The translations under genes and the position numbers were made by a program. The notes below the pieces were generated by a model. The model made no database searches, was not told the DNA's origin, and saw only the letters and a program-made list of their open reading frames with translations. From an uncultured Pseudoteredinibacter sp. (GTDB lineage Bacteria > Pseudomonadota > Gammaproteobacteria > Pseudomonadales > Cellvibrionaceae), in the NCBI RefSeq assembly GCF_947500695.1, contig NZ_CANMSS010000003.1, forward strand, positions 124,001 through 188,000: a stretch of DNA of 64,000 bases, in the 5' to 3' direction. Of the stretch, positions 18,688-29,785 are shown piece after piece; within the stretch, counting starts at the first letter, position 1, and every line of letters starts with the position of its first letter.

Positions 18688-19650
18688 TTAGTGATCGCGT
18701 CCTACCGCGAAATCCGCTAGTTGTTCCATGGCGGTTTTAAATTTTGATGGCGGAAGGTCGGCTAAAGTTGCTTTGGCTTGCTCGGCATGGTCAATGGCCG
18801 CTTGCTTAGTATCCTCTAGGGCGCCGGTTTTACGAACAATTTCAACAATGTTATTGAGTTGTTCTACGGCGCCTTCGCGGATTGCATTGGCGATTAGATC
18901 GCGATCCTTTGCATCCCCCTTAGCCATTGCGCGAATCAACGGTAGGGTTGGCTTGCCTTCGGCTAGGTCATCACCGACATTTTTACCCAGTGCTTCGGCG
19001 TCACCTTCATAGTCGAGGGCATCATCTATAAGCTGGAATGCGAGCCCTAGGTGGTAACCGTAAGCTTTTAAGCTCTCTCTTGTGGTCTCGGGTGCCTGGC
19101 ATAGTACCGCGGCAGTTTCACAAGCGGCTTCAAACAAGGCGCCGGTCTTCTTATGAATCACCGTATAGTAATTAGCTTCATCAACTTCTGGGTCTTTGGC
19201 ATTCACCAGCTGTTGCACCTCGCCTTCCGAGATGGTGTTGGTGGTATCAGACATGATCGCCATGATATCCATGCTGCCGATTGCCACCAGCATTTGGAAG
19301 GCGCGGGAATAAAGGAAATCGCCAACCAAAACGCTAGGGGCGTTGCCCCATTGAGCATTGGCGGTCGGGCGGCCTCTGCGCAGCTCACTAACATCAACAA
19401 CATCGTCGTGCAGCAGTGTTGCCGTGTGAATAAACTCGATAATGGCTGCCAGATCGATGTGCTGTTTGTGTTGATAGCCTAAGGCGTTTGCGCACAGCAA
19501 AACCAGTAGTGGGCGAAGTCGCTTACCACCGGCGTCGACAATATAATGCCCAATATTCTCTACCAGCCCGACATCGGAATGCAGTTGATCAATGATTAGC
19601 TGGTTGACGGCGGCAAAGTCGTCTTCGACCGCTTGGTGGAAGGGCAGCAT
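18688..19650 (-). CDS. ispB: Octaprenyl (polyprenyl) diphosphate synthase
   Basis: 320 residues, full length. It extends farnesyl diphosphate with isopentenyl diphosphate to make the ubiquinone side chain. The trans-prenyltransferase signatures are present: first Asp-rich motif DDVVD (82-86), GGKRLRPLLVLL upstream of it, and second Asp-rich motif DDALDYEGD (~208-216). It is divergent from rplU, the standard gammaproteobacterial arrangement. Chain length (C40 or other) cannot be told by eye. Confidence 0.95.
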   Translation of the reverse strand: MLPFHQAVEDDFAAVNQLIIDQLHSDVGLVENIGHYIVDAGGKRLRPLLVLLCANALGYQHKQHIDLAAIIEFIHTATLLHDDVVDVSELRRGRPTANAQWGNAPSVLVGDFLYSRAFQMLVAIGSMDIMAIMSDTTNTISEGEVQQLVNAKDPEVDEANYYTVIHKKTGALFEAACETAAVLCQAPETTRESLKAYGYHLGLAFQLIDDALDYEGDAEALGKNVGDDLAEGKPTLPLIRAMAKGDAKDRDLIANAIREGAVEQLNNIVEIVRKTGALEDTKQAAIDHAEQAKATLADLPPSKFKTAMEQLADFAVGRDH

Positions 19651-19782
19651 AGTGTGGGCCTTAACAGGGTTGATACATCAAAGGCGCGATCCTAGCAGTC
19701 AGCTTGGGCAAGCTCAATAGTTGCGGGGGTTTTCGCTCTATTTCAGCTGTGGGTATTTTGAGCAATTTGTCTGCTCAAAGGC

Positions 19783-19811
19783 TTGTTGTAAGGGCTCTGA
19801 TGAAGTAGAAT
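19783..19811 (+). promoter_or_regulatory. Promoter of rplU-rpmA
   Basis: TTGTTG (19783-19788), 17-bp spacer, TAGAAT (19806-19811), 152 bp upstream of the rplU ATG, leaving a leader of about 145 nt. The leader has no obvious ORF. Confidence 0.65.
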
Positions 19812-19962
19812 GCCCGCCCTTTATACGACGCAAGCCCTGTGAAGCATGGGAGTTAACCGGTGCTTTTAAAAGCAAAAGTTGTTAAATATTAATGATTTAG
19901 CTGCTTCGTGTCGTCCAAAAGCGATCGGGTCAAAAGCCTGAAAGCAAAAACTGGAGCATACA

Positions 19963-20274
19963 ATGTACGCTGTAATTAAGAGCGGTGGTAAGCAGCACCG
20001 TGTAGTGGAAGGCGAAACCCTGAAGCTGGAAAAAATTGAAGTAGCCACTGGCGAAACTATCGACTTCGACGAAGTATTGATGGTTGCCAATGGTGACGAC
20101 ATCAAAATTGGTGAGCCGACTGTTGCTGGCGCCAAGGTAACTGCTGAAGTAGTTAGCCACGGCCGCGGCGAAAAGGTAACTATCATCAAGTTCCGTCGTC
20201 GTAAGCATCACATGAAACGCCAAGGTCACCGTCAGTGGTACACCGAGGTTAAAATTACCGGTATTAAAGGCTAA
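19963..20274 (+). CDS. rplU: Ribosomal protein bL21
   Basis: 103 residues, exactly the family length. [14 protein letters not shown] at the N-terminus and [16 protein letters not shown] followed by YTEVKITGI near the C-terminus are diagnostic. It binds 23S rRNA in the large subunit. First gene of rplU-rpmA, ~95 bp before rpmA. Confidence 0.99.
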   Translation: MYAVIKSGGKQHRVVEGETLKLEKIEVATGETIDFDEVLMVANGDDIKIGEPTVAGAKVTAEVVSHGRGEKVTIIKFRRRKHHMKRQGHRQWYTEVKITGIKG

Positions 20275-20370
20275 TCGCTTTTAATAGTATTCGATCAATT
20301 CGCTTTGCTTTAGGCCCCGTGAGCACTGGGCATATAAATCTAAAGTGAGGCCCAACAGAGGAAGATTATC

Positions 20371-20628
20371 ATGGCTCACAAAAAAGCTGGTGGTAGTACT
20401 CGTAACGGTCGCGATTCGGAAAGTAAACGCCTTGGTGTTAAGCGTTTCGGTGGCCAACAAGTTTTAGCTGGTAACATTTTGGTTCGTCAGCGTGGCACTA
20501 AGTTCCACGCTGGTGAGAACGTAGGTATGGGTAAAGACCACACCTTGTTCGCCAAAGCAACTGGCGAAGTTAAGTTTGAAGTTAAAGGTCCTAAAAACCG
20601 CAAGTACATCAGCATCGTTGCTGCTTAA
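20371..20628 (+). CDS. rpmA: Ribosomal protein bL27
   Basis: 85 residues. [20 protein letters not shown] followed by LGVKRFGGQ is diagnostic; the N-terminal tail reaches the peptidyl transferase centre. AGAGGAAG precedes the ATG. Transcription very likely comes from the rplU promoter, and a terminator follows. Confidence 0.99.
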   Translation: MAHKKAGGSTRNGRDSESKRLGVKRFGGQQVLAGNILVRQRGTKFHAGENVGMGKDHTLFAKATGEVKFEVKGPKNRKYISIVAA

Positions 20629-20681
20629 TTGCGAGACCTGTCGCTAGGCGACACTTCAGCTTTGCGTAAAAGCTTAAAGAG

Positions 20682-20715
20682 AGCCCCGTTCAGTTTCTGG
20701 ATGGGGCTTCTTTTT
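20682..20715 (+). terminator. Terminator after rpmA
   Basis: AGCCCC...GGGGCT stem, extended through GTTCAG/CTGGAT pairing around a TTT loop, followed by TCTTTTT. It separates the ribosomal protein genes from obgE. Confidence 0.8.
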
Positions 20716-20724
20716 ACCTGCTGC

Positions 20725-20861
20725 CATGTTCAATTCTCCTGAATTGAGCATGGCGTCGCCGCGCTAGGGCTGGCGCAGCTTGTGAAGCTGCTTGCCCTAA
20801 CGTGGCTCGCACAATTGTGAACGCTTAGGCGTTCTCAATTGTGGCCACACTCCTGTGTGGC
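20725..20861. repeat. Four consecutive hairpins between rpmA and obgE
   Basis: Four inverted repeats stand almost end to end: 20725-20752 (12-bp stem, TCCT loop), 20758-20806 (GCC.CG.TAGGGC..., inner GCAGCTT/AAGCTGC), 20810-20843 (CACAATTG.GAACGC with matching arm) and 20844-20861 (GCCACAC, TCCT loop, GTGTGGC). No ORF. Could be a composite intergenic repeat (BIME-like) or a structured RNA. Confidence 0.7.
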
Positions 20862-20910
20862 GGGGAGGCTTCGATTTAGTTTGGGCGGTGGTTTTGCCTT
20901 TATCTTTTAA

Positions 20911-22224
<1,314 letters not shown>

Positions 22225-22288
22225 GGTCGGTCAATAGTTATCTAATTCTGCGACGCACACCATAGCAAACAAAAGCATAGCAAAAACA

Positions 22289-23410
22289 ATGAGTCGCAAA
22301 AGTTTACAAACAAGCCGCCGCTGGGTGGTGAAAATTGGCAGTGCCTTACTGACCAATGATGGCCAAGGTTTGGATGAGGCCGCTATTGATGCCTGGGTCT
22401 CTGAGTTGGCGCATCTGCGTCAAGCGGGCTTGGAAATTATCTTGGTTTCCTCTGGTGCCGTAGCCGCCGGAATGACCCAGCTTGGCTGGAGCAAACGACC
22501 GAAAAGCTTGCATGAATTGCAGGCGGCCGCTGCTGTTGGGCAAGCCGGTTTGGTGCAGACCTACCAACAAAAATTCCAACGCTTTGGGCTACAAACAGCT
22601 CAGGTGTTATTAGATCATGACGACTTTTCCAGTCGTCAGCGCTACCTTAATGCCCGCTCTACCTTAAACACCTTGCTTGATCTTAGTGTTATCCCGATTG
22701 TTAATGAAAACGATACGGTGGTTACCGATGAGATTCGCTTTGGGGACAATGATACTCTGGCGGCTTTGGTGGCCAACCTGTTAGATGCGGAACAGCTTGT
22801 AATTTTGACAGATCAGCAGGGTATGTTTGATGCTGATCCACGCAGCAATCCTGATGCAAAGCTTATTAGTGAGGCCAGTGCTCGCGATAGTAGCTTAGAA
22901 GAAAAAGCAGGTGGCGGCGGTAAGTTGGGGCGCGGAGGTATGCGAACCAAAGTAAGAGCGGCAAGAGTGGCTGCTCGTTCTGGCGCTCATACAGTAATCG
23001 TCGGTGGTCGTATCGAGAATGTATTGAGTCGCCTACGCAAAGCCGAAGACTTGGGTACTTTATTGTTGGCAGATCGCCAGCCAGAGGCGGCGCGAAAGCA
23101 GTGGCTGGCGGGTCATCTACAGGCCAAAGGTAAGCTTATCCTTGATGCTGGTGCCACCAGGGTGTTGAGCGGTCAGGGTAAAAGTTTGCTGCCTGTTGGG
23201 GTTACCCAGGTTGTTGGTGACTTTACCCGTGGTGAGTTGGTTTTATGCTGTAATGAGCAAGGGCTGGAAATAGCTCGGGGGTTAGTAAACTATAACAGCG
23301 ATGAAGCGCGCCGTATTATCGGATTGTCTAGTGAAAAGATTGGCGCCGCTTTAGGTTATGGCGGCGATGATGAGCTGATTCATCGAGACAATCTGGTGCT
23401 GAGTGAATAA
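22289..23410 (+). CDS. proB: Glutamate 5-kinase
   Basis: 373 residues, full-length with both domains. The amino acid kinase domain (~1-260: [56 protein letters not shown]) phosphorylates glutamate, the first step of proline synthesis. The C-terminal PUA domain (~280-370: GKLILDAGA..., [17 protein letters not shown]) is present. It lies 64 bp after obgE in the same direction, a common obgE-proB linkage. proA is not in the window. Confidence 0.97.
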   Translation: MSRKSLQTSRRWVVKIGSALLTNDGQGLDEAAIDAWVSELAHLRQAGLEIILVSSGAVAAGMTQLGWSKRPKSLHELQAAAAVGQAGLVQTYQQKFQRFGLQTAQVLLDHDDFSSRQRYLNARSTLNTLLDLSVIPIVNENDTVVTDEIRFGDNDTLAALVANLLDAEQLVILTDQQGMFDADPRSNPDAKLISEASARDSSLEEKAGGGGKLGRGGMRTKVRAARVAARSGAHTVIVGGRIENVLSRLRKAEDLGTLLLADRQPEAARKQWLAGHLQAKGKLILDAGATRVLSGQGKSLLPVGVTQVVGDFTRGELVLCCNEQGLEIARGLVNYNSDEARRIIGLSSEKIGAALGYGGDDELIHRDNLVLSE

Positions 23411-23446
23411 TAAACGGTTTTAGCGAGCGCTTGCTGGAGAAAGAAA

Positions 23447-24502
23447 GTGGGAATATTTAAAGATCATATTGAGGCAATGGCTGCATACGCTCCGCCACTA
23501 GAAGGGCGAAATCCAGATGATTTTACGCTACTGGATTTTAATGAGCGCACTATTCCAGTGAGTGATGCCATTAAGCAGGCCTTGGTGGATTACGTCCAAG
23601 GTAATCGTTTACAGCAGTACCCGCATTATGGCGATATATGTGAGCGCTTAGCGGATTATTGTAATGTAGAGCTTGGCCAGGTGATGGTGACCAATGGCTC
23701 AGATCAGGGAATTGATTTGATCATTCGGGCTTGTTGTCGTGAGGGTGACGAGATCATAATTCCTGCGCCGAGCTTTGCGATGTATGAGCAGGTAGCGAAG
23801 GTAGAGAATTTAAACATTATTAAGCCGCTCTATCAGCGCGACAGCGGTTATCCTTTGGCGCAAGTGAAGGCCGCAATAACGTCGAAGACCAAGCTGATCG
23901 TCATATCCAACCCGAATAATCCATGCGGTACGATTGTTGAGCCTGCGGCGATTATTGAACTGGCGAAATCAGCAAAAGACGTCGCGATATTGGTCGATGA
24001 GTGTTATTTCGAATATAGCCAGTGCACTGTGGCGGCAGCGATTAAAGAGTGCCCTAATCTGCTGATTACTCGCACCTTTTCGAAGACTTGGGGGATTCCC
24101 TCATTACGCTTTGGCTATGTGTTGGCGGCTGAGCAGAATATTAAAGCCTTGCTGAATGTTCGAGGGCCTTACGATATTAATCAGCTCGCTATTGTTGCTG
24201 CGACAGCGGCATTGGAAAACCCAGAGTATACCGAGCGCTATGTGGCCGAGGTGATGCAGCAGGCTAAACCAAGGCTAGAAGAATTTTGCGAGGCTAAAGG
24301 CTTGTTGTACTGGCCATCCGCGGCTAACTATCTATGGATCTTTCCTGATGAGCCTGAGGCTCTTAATAAAAAGCTGCAAGAGGCTGCTATATTAGTTCGT
24401 CCTAAAGCAGATGCGGAAGGTCGTACCGGCTTGCGTATAACCATTGGTACGCTTGAACAAACTGAGTTTTTGATTAAGGTCTTGGATCAGAACCTTTTAT
24501 GA
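23447..24502 (+). CDS. HisC-like PLP aminotransferase
   Basis: 351 residues, GTG start with GGAGAAAG upstream. Fold-type I aminotransferase: NGSDQGIDLIIRACC, SNPNNPCGT, the VDECYFEY region, and PLP Lys in TRTFSKTWGIPSLRFGY. The closest known family is histidinol-phosphate aminotransferase (step 7 of histidine synthesis); length and motifs fit HisC. Its place 36 bp after proB, not in a his operon, suggests either a second HisC-like enzyme or a related aminotransferase acting on another amino acid. Substrate is not readable from the sequence. Confidence 0.82.
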   Translation: MGIFKDHIEAMAAYAPPLEGRNPDDFTLLDFNERTIPVSDAIKQALVDYVQGNRLQQYPHYGDICERLADYCNVELGQVMVTNGSDQGIDLIIRACCREGDEIIIPAPSFAMYEQVAKVENLNIIKPLYQRDSGYPLAQVKAAITSKTKLIVISNPNNPCGTIVEPAAIIELAKSAKDVAILVDECYFEYSQCTVAAAIKECPNLLITRTFSKTWGIPSLRFGYVLAAEQNIKALLNVRGPYDINQLAIVAATAALENPEYTERYVAEVMQQAKPRLEEFCEAKGLLYWPSAANYLWIFPDEPEALNKKLQEAAILVRPKADAEGRTGLRITIGTLEQTEFLIKVLDQNLL

Positions 24503-24514
24503 TCTACCCAGATA

Positions 24515-24543
24515 GGGGGCAGACCCTCAAAGGGTCTGACCCC
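24515..24543. repeat. REP-like hairpin with GGGGTCAGACCCT
   Basis: 13-bp stem with one mismatch (24515-24527 against 24531-24543) around a CAA loop. The right arm reads GGGGTCAGACCCT in reverse complement, matching the ends of the hairpin at 6917-6984; both are followed by CCCCG..CTACG. It sits just after the HisC-like gene and has no T tract. The remaining ~270 bp up to the next gene hold no clear ORF. Confidence 0.6.
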
Positions 24544-24817
24544 GGGTCTACGGTGCTTCCATCTAAGCATCCCTTCTTTCTACCTAAAGCCAGGCCGGCT
24601 GCACCCGTCTATACTTCAATAAATGCTTGGCTTCTGGCCTGGGCTGTTCGGCCACTCTTCAGCATTACAGCCGTTGTTTGACGAGAATTTCACTCGTTTT
24701 AACTTACGTTGCAACCTTTTATTTCTGAGTCTCGTCTAATGCTACAACTAAGGCTCCTATAGTGGAGTTTTTACCCGCATTTAGCCTATCAAGAAAATGA
24801 TAAGGAAGGCCAAAATA

Positions 24818-26008
24818 ATGAAACGCCTGTTTAAGTTCCTAGCCCCCGTTGCTGTTATTGCCGCTGGTGTCGCCGTTTGGGTTGTGCTCGATGCAACTAA
24901 GCCAGAGCCAGAGAAAAAGGATGAGGTGAGTCAAGCACCTTCACTTTTTGCGGAGCCGGTTTCTCGCGAAGAGATTACCTTGAAAATTCGAACCCAAGCT
25001 GAAGTTAAAGCTAACACCGAGGTGAATGTTATTAGCCAGGTGAGCGGTATGGTGGAGTGGGTATCTCCTGAGTATATTGAAGGTGGTCAGTTTAAAGCGG
25101 GCGAGGCCATTTTAAGAATTGATGACGCTGATTATAAATTGGCCTTAAAGCGTGCCGAGGCGCGTGTCGCCGAGGCCAAAACTCGAGTGGAGCAAGTGGA
25201 GGCGGATGCCGAAGTTGCGCGTCGTCAGTTGCGTGGTGTGAAGAACCCATCAGCACTGGCTCTTAAGAAGCCACAGTTGGCTGAAGCCAAGGCAAACCTG
25301 AAAGCTGCCGATGCAGACCTTGCTCAAGCGCAACTTAATTTAAAGCGTACCAAAATTTCTCTCCCCTTTGATGGGCGCCTAAAGTCAATCGCAGCAAACA
25401 TTGGCCAATATATTTCTCAGGGCAGTAATGTTGGCCGCGCTTTTGCGACTGACAAAGTTAAACTTCGCTTGCCATTAACCGACCGCCAGTTGGCTTCTTT
25501 GAATTTGCCGATAGGTTTTGTAGCTTCAGAAGAGCGTACCCCTCTAGTCAAACTAAAAACTCGCTTTGCAGGTAAAGAGCTAGAGTGGGATGCGCAGCTT
25601 ACCCGTGTTGATGCGGCCTTTGATCAGAGTACTCGTCTAGTCTATGCCATTGCCGAGGTGAAAAACCCTTATCAGCAAGCCAACCCGCTAGCGGTGGGTA
25701 TGTATGTTCGCGCAGAAGTTTATGGCGATACGATTAATCAGGCTTTGGTAGTTCCTCGTGCTGCTTTGCGAGCCAATGACCGTATTTATGTAGTTGATAA
25801 AGAAAATCGTCTTGATGTACGTGAAGTTCATGTGATCGATAAAAGCCCAGAGCGAGTATTGATTGAAGGCGCTGTGCAAGAAGGTGAGATGGTTATTGTT
25901 TCTCCGCTGCGTAACCCAACACAGGGTATGGCCATCAACATTATGGAGCGCAATGAACAAAGTGAAGTGCAGACCGCAACTGTAGCTGAGGGTTCTGCAA
26001 ATGGATAA
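24818..26008 (+). CDS. RND efflux periplasmic adaptor (membrane fusion protein)
   Basis: 396 residues from ATG 24818, chosen over ATG 24797 because AAGGAAGG stands 8 bp before it. It starts with a membrane anchor (~5-27), then the lipoyl/barrel-sandwich halves (VNVISQVSGMVEWV ... KISLPFDGRLKSIAANIGQY) around an Ala/Glu/Lys-rich coiled-coil hairpin (~90-160), and a beta-barrel and membrane-proximal domain. It links an inner-membrane RND pump to an outer-membrane channel. Its last codons overlap the pump gene by 8 bp, so the two are translationally coupled. No outer-membrane factor or repressor gene is adjacent. Confidence 0.93.
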   Translation: MKRLFKFLAPVAVIAAGVAVWVVLDATKPEPEKKDEVSQAPSLFAEPVSREEITLKIRTQAEVKANTEVNVISQVSGMVEWVSPEYIEGGQFKAGEAILRIDDADYKLALKRAEARVAEAKTRVEQVEADAEVARRQLRGVKNPSALALKKPQLAEAKANLKAADADLAQAQLNLKRTKISLPFDGRLKSIAANIGQYISQGSNVGRAFATDKVKLRLPLTDRQLASLNLPIGFVASEERTPLVKLKTRFAGKELEWDAQLTRVDAAFDQSTRLVYAIAEVKNPYQQANPLAVGMYVRAEVYGDTINQALVVPRAALRANDRIYVVDKENRLDVREVHVIDKSPERVLIEGAVQEGEMVIVSPLRNPTQGMAINIMERNEQSEVQTATVAEGSANG

Positions 26009-29000
26009 GTTAATTGCATGGTTTGCCAAAAACTCTGTGGCGGCAAACCTGTTAATGTTTGGTTTGTTGGTGGCGGGCGTCATCGGCTATCTAAATGTTG
26101 AGCGTGAAGTATTTCCTATTTTTGAAGCGAACCAGGTTGAGATTAATGTTCCTTGGCCGGGCGCAGCTCCCCAAGAAGTAGAAGAACAGGTCGTTATTCG
26201 CATAGAAGAGGCCTTAAAGGATCTTGATAATATCGATCGAGTAAACTCTTTTGCGGCGGAAGGCTTTGGTCGCATTGTGGTTCGAGCGCTTGGCCAAGTT
26301 GATATGGCGGAGTTTGTGAATGATGTAAAGCTTCGTGTCGATAGTGTTAATTCTTTGCCTCGGGATATTGAGCCGCCAGTAGTGCGTCAGTCGGTATTTC
26401 GCAACGAAATGATGCGTTTGGCTGTGCATGGTAATGTCGGCGAAAAACGCTTAACCGATATGGCAGAGAATATTCGCGATGAAGTGGCTGCTTTGCCAAA
26501 TATTTCTATTGTGGAGTTGTTTGGGGCCCGCTCTGAAGAGGTTGCCATTGAGCTTTCTGAAGAGGCGATGCGTCGCTATGGTTTGAGTTTTGATCAGGTC
26601 TCGGCAGTTATTCGTGCTAACTCTTTAAATTTATCGTCGGGTAGTGTTCGTACTGCCACAGGTGATGTGCAGCTACGTGCACGCAATATGGCCAATAATC
26701 AGCAAGATTTTGACAGCATTATTCTTCGCCAGAGTGAAGATGGTGGTGTTGTTTTGCTGGGTGATGTTGCCAAAGTAATCGATGGTTACGAAGAAAACGA
26801 GATTCTAGCTACATTGAACGGCGAGCCTGCGGTATTGGTGCAGGTGATGACAACCGACTCAATGGATATTGTGGCGGCCAGTCGTTCCATGAATGAGTGG
26901 TTGGTTAAGCGCCAAGAAAATATGCCAGAGGGTATGAGTTTAACCCTGTGGTGGGATTCAGCAGATGTTTATAACAATCGTATGGATACCATTGTTTCTG
27001 CAGCGCTTTCGGGTTTGCTATTAGTATTTTTAGTTTTGATTCTTACTCTCCGTCCACAAGTTGCGCTTTGGGTGACTGTGGGAATCGGAGTGGCTTTCGT
27101 GGGCACCTTGGCCTTTTTGCCAGCCTACGATGTCTCCATGAATGTAATGTCGACTTTCGCCTTCTTATTGGTGCTCGGGATCGTGGTAGACGATGCTATC
27201 GTCGTGGGTGAAAGTATCCACCACCATGGTGCGGATCACGGTGGCGGTGTGGAATCCGCTGTTGAGGGTACTAAGGCGGTAGCGAAGCCGGTTATATTCG
27301 CGGTACTAACAACCATTGTTGCCTTTATGCCTTGGATGTTCCTCAGTGGCGAAAGTGTGCAAATTACCCGTATGCTATCGATTGTTATTACTGCAGCACT
27401 GGTAATCTCTTTAGTAGAAGCATTTTTAATTCTTCCTGCGCATTTGAGAAAGCTGCGCCCGCGTAAAGACTTACATGGTTTGGCTCGCACTCAGCAAAAG
27501 ATTGCACATTCTTTGGTGAGATTTGCTGATACGACTTATCGTGGTTGGTTGGAAAAGGCGATTAAGTATCGTGGTTTGACCATCTCGATTTTTATCTCTT
27601 TCTTTATCATTAGTTTGGGTGTTTTCAGCACCGGCTGGGTACGTTTTTCCTTCAACCCAGAAATCGAAAGTGATCAGGTTATTATTAATGTAGAGATGCC
27701 TTCTGGCTCACCTTATAGCCGAGCTTTAGAGGTTCTTGATCAGCTGCAAACGGCAGAAAAGCAGTTGGAAGCTGAAGTGAATCAAAATGCTGAAGGCGGT
27801 AGTGGTGAGCTAATTGAAAATTGGTATACCCGCTCACGTCGTGACAGCGTGATTGCCATTGTAAAACTTGCCCCACCTGAGGTGCGTGAGCTCTCCGCGA
27901 AAGAAACCGCCAAGCGATTAAGTGAGTTGGTGGGTGAAGTGCCAGACGCGGAAAGTGTCTCGGTAGAGTACACCATGAACGATGGTGGTCAGCGAATTAA
28001 TTACTCTTTGCAGCATAAAGATCTGGATACCTTGCGCGAGGCTGTGGCAGAGCTAGAGATGCAATTGCAATCTTATGACTCTATTTTCTTTGTTCGCAAT
28101 AATATGCAGGGCAGCGCCGATGAGTTGCGCTTAAGCTTGCTGCCAGGTGCTGAGAAGCTGGGTGTTGATTTGGCTTCGGTTTCTCGCCAAGTACGTCAAG
28201 CTTATTACGGTGAGGAGGTTCAACGCTTACCTCGTGCTAACGGTGATGTGCGTGTTATGTTGCGCTACCCGAAATCAGCGCGACACAGCTTGGATAGTCT
28301 GGATGATTTTCGAATTCGTACAGCGGACGGTCGTGAAGTGCCATTGTTCTCAGTGGCTGAGGTGGAATATGCACCAGGCATTAAGAGCATTAATCGCCGC
28401 AACGGTAATCGCAGCGCTTATATTGATGCCGAACTAAGCGGTGATGTGCGCAAAGATATTATGGATGATATGGAGAAAAACTTCCTGGAGGACTGGAAGG
28501 CGCGCTACCCTGGTTTGTCGGTGAATAAGGCTGGTCAAGCTGAAGGTGAGGCGCAATTTATGAAGGAAATTGCTTCGCTATACTTCCTGGCTCTATTTGG
28601 CATGTACGCCTTACTTGCTGTTGCCTTTAAGTCTTACTTTAAGCCAATCATTATTATGACTGCGATCCCCTTCGGCTTTATGGGGGCGGTTTATGGCCAT
28701 TTGATTTTTGATACATCAATGGCACTGTTCTCTTACTTTGGTATCGGTGCAGCCGCGGGTGTTGTGGTAAACGATAACTTAGTATTGATGGATTATATTG
28801 GTAAGCAGCGTCAAAAGGGCATGTCTGTGCGCGATGCAGTCATTGCTGGCGGTGTGAATCGTTTCCGTCCAATTTTGTTGACTTCAATTACTACCTTTAT
28901 TGGCTTGATGCCGATGTTGGCCGAGCGCTCAGCGCAGGCTCAGTTCTTACATCCGGCGGTAATTGCTTTGGCCTTTGGCGTCTTGTTTGCACTGTTTGTT

Positions 29001-29144
29001 TCTTTACTGTTGGTGCCAGCTTTGTACTCGTTAGGCGCTAGTATTAAATCTGGTGTGCTGTCTTGGTTTGGTATTCACTACAGTATTAATGGTGAAGAAG
29101 ATAAGCCGGCTGAACAGGGCGAGGAGGCGCTAGCTAAAAGCTAA
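26001..29144 (+). CDS. RND-superfamily efflux permease
   Basis: 1047 residues, typical of AcrB-like pumps: TM1, a large periplasmic loop, TMs 2-6, a second loop, TMs 8-12. The proton-relay Asp pair is visible in TM4 (GIVVDDAIVVGESIHHH), and TM10 has VVVNDNLVLMDY. VFPIFEANQVEINVPWPGAAPQEVEEQV near the N-terminus is characteristic of the branch often annotated as multidrug/acriflavin exporters in marine bacteria. It exports hydrophobic or amphiphilic compounds by proton antiport; the substrate is unknown. Coupled to the adaptor gene by overlap. Confidence 0.94.
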   Translation: MDKLIAWFAKNSVAANLLMFGLLVAGVIGYLNVEREVFPIFEANQVEINVPWPGAAPQEVEEQVVIRIEEALKDLDNIDRVNSFAAEGFGRIVVRALGQVDMAEFVNDVKLRVDSVNSLPRDIEPPVVRQSVFRNEMMRLAVHGNVGEKRLTDMAENIRDEVAALPNISIVELFGARSEEVAIELSEEAMRRYGLSFDQVSAVIRANSLNLSSGSVRTATGDVQLRARNMANNQQDFDSIILRQSEDGGVVLLGDVAKVIDGYEENEILATLNGEPAVLVQVMTTDSMDIVAASRSMNEWLVKRQENMPEGMSLTLWWDSADVYNNRMDTIVSAALSGLLLVFLVLILTLRPQVALWVTVGIGVAFVGTLAFLPAYDVSMNVMSTFAFLLVLGIVVDDAIVVGESIHHHGADHGGGVESAVEGTKAVAKPVIFAVLTTIVAFMPWMFLSGESVQITRMLSIVITAALVISLVEAFLILPAHLRKLRPRKDLHGLARTQQKIAHSLVRFADTTYRGWLEKAIKYRGLTISIFISFFIISLGVFSTGWVRFSFNPEIESDQVIINVEMPSGSPYSRALEVLDQLQTAEKQLEAEVNQNAEGGSGELIENWYTRSRRDSVIAIVKLAPPEVRELSAKETAKRLSELVGEVPDAESVSVEYTMNDGGQRINYSLQHKDLDTLREAVAELEMQLQSYDSIFFVRNNMQGSADELRLSLLPGAEKLGVDLASVSRQVRQAYYGEEVQRLPRANGDVRVMLRYPKSARHSLDSLDDFRIRTADGREVPLFSVAEVEYAPGIKSINRRNGNRSAYIDAELSGDVRKDIMDDMEKNFLEDWKARYPGLSVNKAGQAEGEAQFMKEIASLYFLALFGMYALLAVAFKSYFKPIIIMTAIPFGFMGAVYGHLIFDTSMALFSYFGIGAAAGVVVNDNLVLMDYIGKQRQKGMSVRDAVIAGGVNRFRPILLTSITTFIGLMPMLAERSAQAQFLHPAVIALAFGVLFALFVSLLLVPALYSLGASIKSGVLSWFGIHYSINGEEDKPAEQGEEALAKS

Positions 29145-29160
29145 TTGCTAATTGCTGAAT

Positions 29161-29200
29161 AGGCTAGGGCGAGCTGGTTCGCTGGTTTGCCCTTAGCCTT
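29161..29200 (+). terminator. Hairpin after the RND operon
   Basis: AGGCTA-GGGC...GCCC-TTAGCCT inverted repeat 16 bp past the pump's stop codon. There is no T tract, so it may protect mRNA ends rather than terminate by itself. Confidence 0.45.
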
Positions 29201-29358
29201 AGTGTTATATAGTCCTCTCTTTGTCTTTTCTCTTCTTGTTTGGCCCTGGTAGTCGGTAAAGCTACTTATTCTTGGTGTCAGCCTTGGTTGATTTGGCTGA
29301 TTTTTAATCCTGATCAGTTTAATAATATTTAACTCACAAGTTTTCGCTTGAGGGTAAT

Positions 29359-29715
29359 ATGAATCAGAGAATAAATAACTTACCGCAGTGCATTTTCTAC
29401 TTGGTTTGGCTTGTGGGCGCCATTTGCTTGGCTTGTTACGTTTATCTGAGCTGGCCGATTGGCTCTGAGGTATATAAAGGCCATGAAATCCCGGTGCAAT
29501 TTTTTATATATTTTTTGTTTATTTCGGGATTGGGAGTGGCGTTTCGGAATTATCATAAGTACAAAACTAAAAAACTGTTTGGCCTGACAGTTTTGGGCTG
29601 CTTGTATATTGCGGTTATGCTTACTGTGAAGCTAGGCTTGATAGGGCTGGATGTGCAATATACGGCGACTTGGATTTACCCCCTGTTAGCAGTTGCTGTG
29701 CTGTTTGATAAATAG
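29359..29715 (+). CDS. Small membrane protein, unknown
   Basis: 118 residues with about four hydrophobic segments (~12-35, 50-68, 78-97, 100-115) and short basic loops (HKYKTKK). GAGGGTAAT precedes the ATG. I recognise no family. It stands alone between the RND pump and a DUF6122-like gene, both co-oriented. Confidence 0.65.
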   Translation: MNQRINNLPQCIFYLVWLVGAICLACYVYLSWPIGSEVYKGHEIPVQFFIYFLFISGLGVAFRNYHKYKTKKLFGLTVLGCLYIAVMLTVKLGLIGLDVQYTATWIYPLLAVAVLFDK

Positions 29716-29785
29716 CTAGGGCAACACTGGGTGGCATCGGTCAAGCAACGAGCATCTGGTAACTGTTATACTGCGATTATTCTAA

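Noticed and set aside
24499..24681. 60-codon ORF after the HisC-like gene
   Set aside because: Contains the REP-like hairpin, no family resemblance, no ribosome-binding site of its own.
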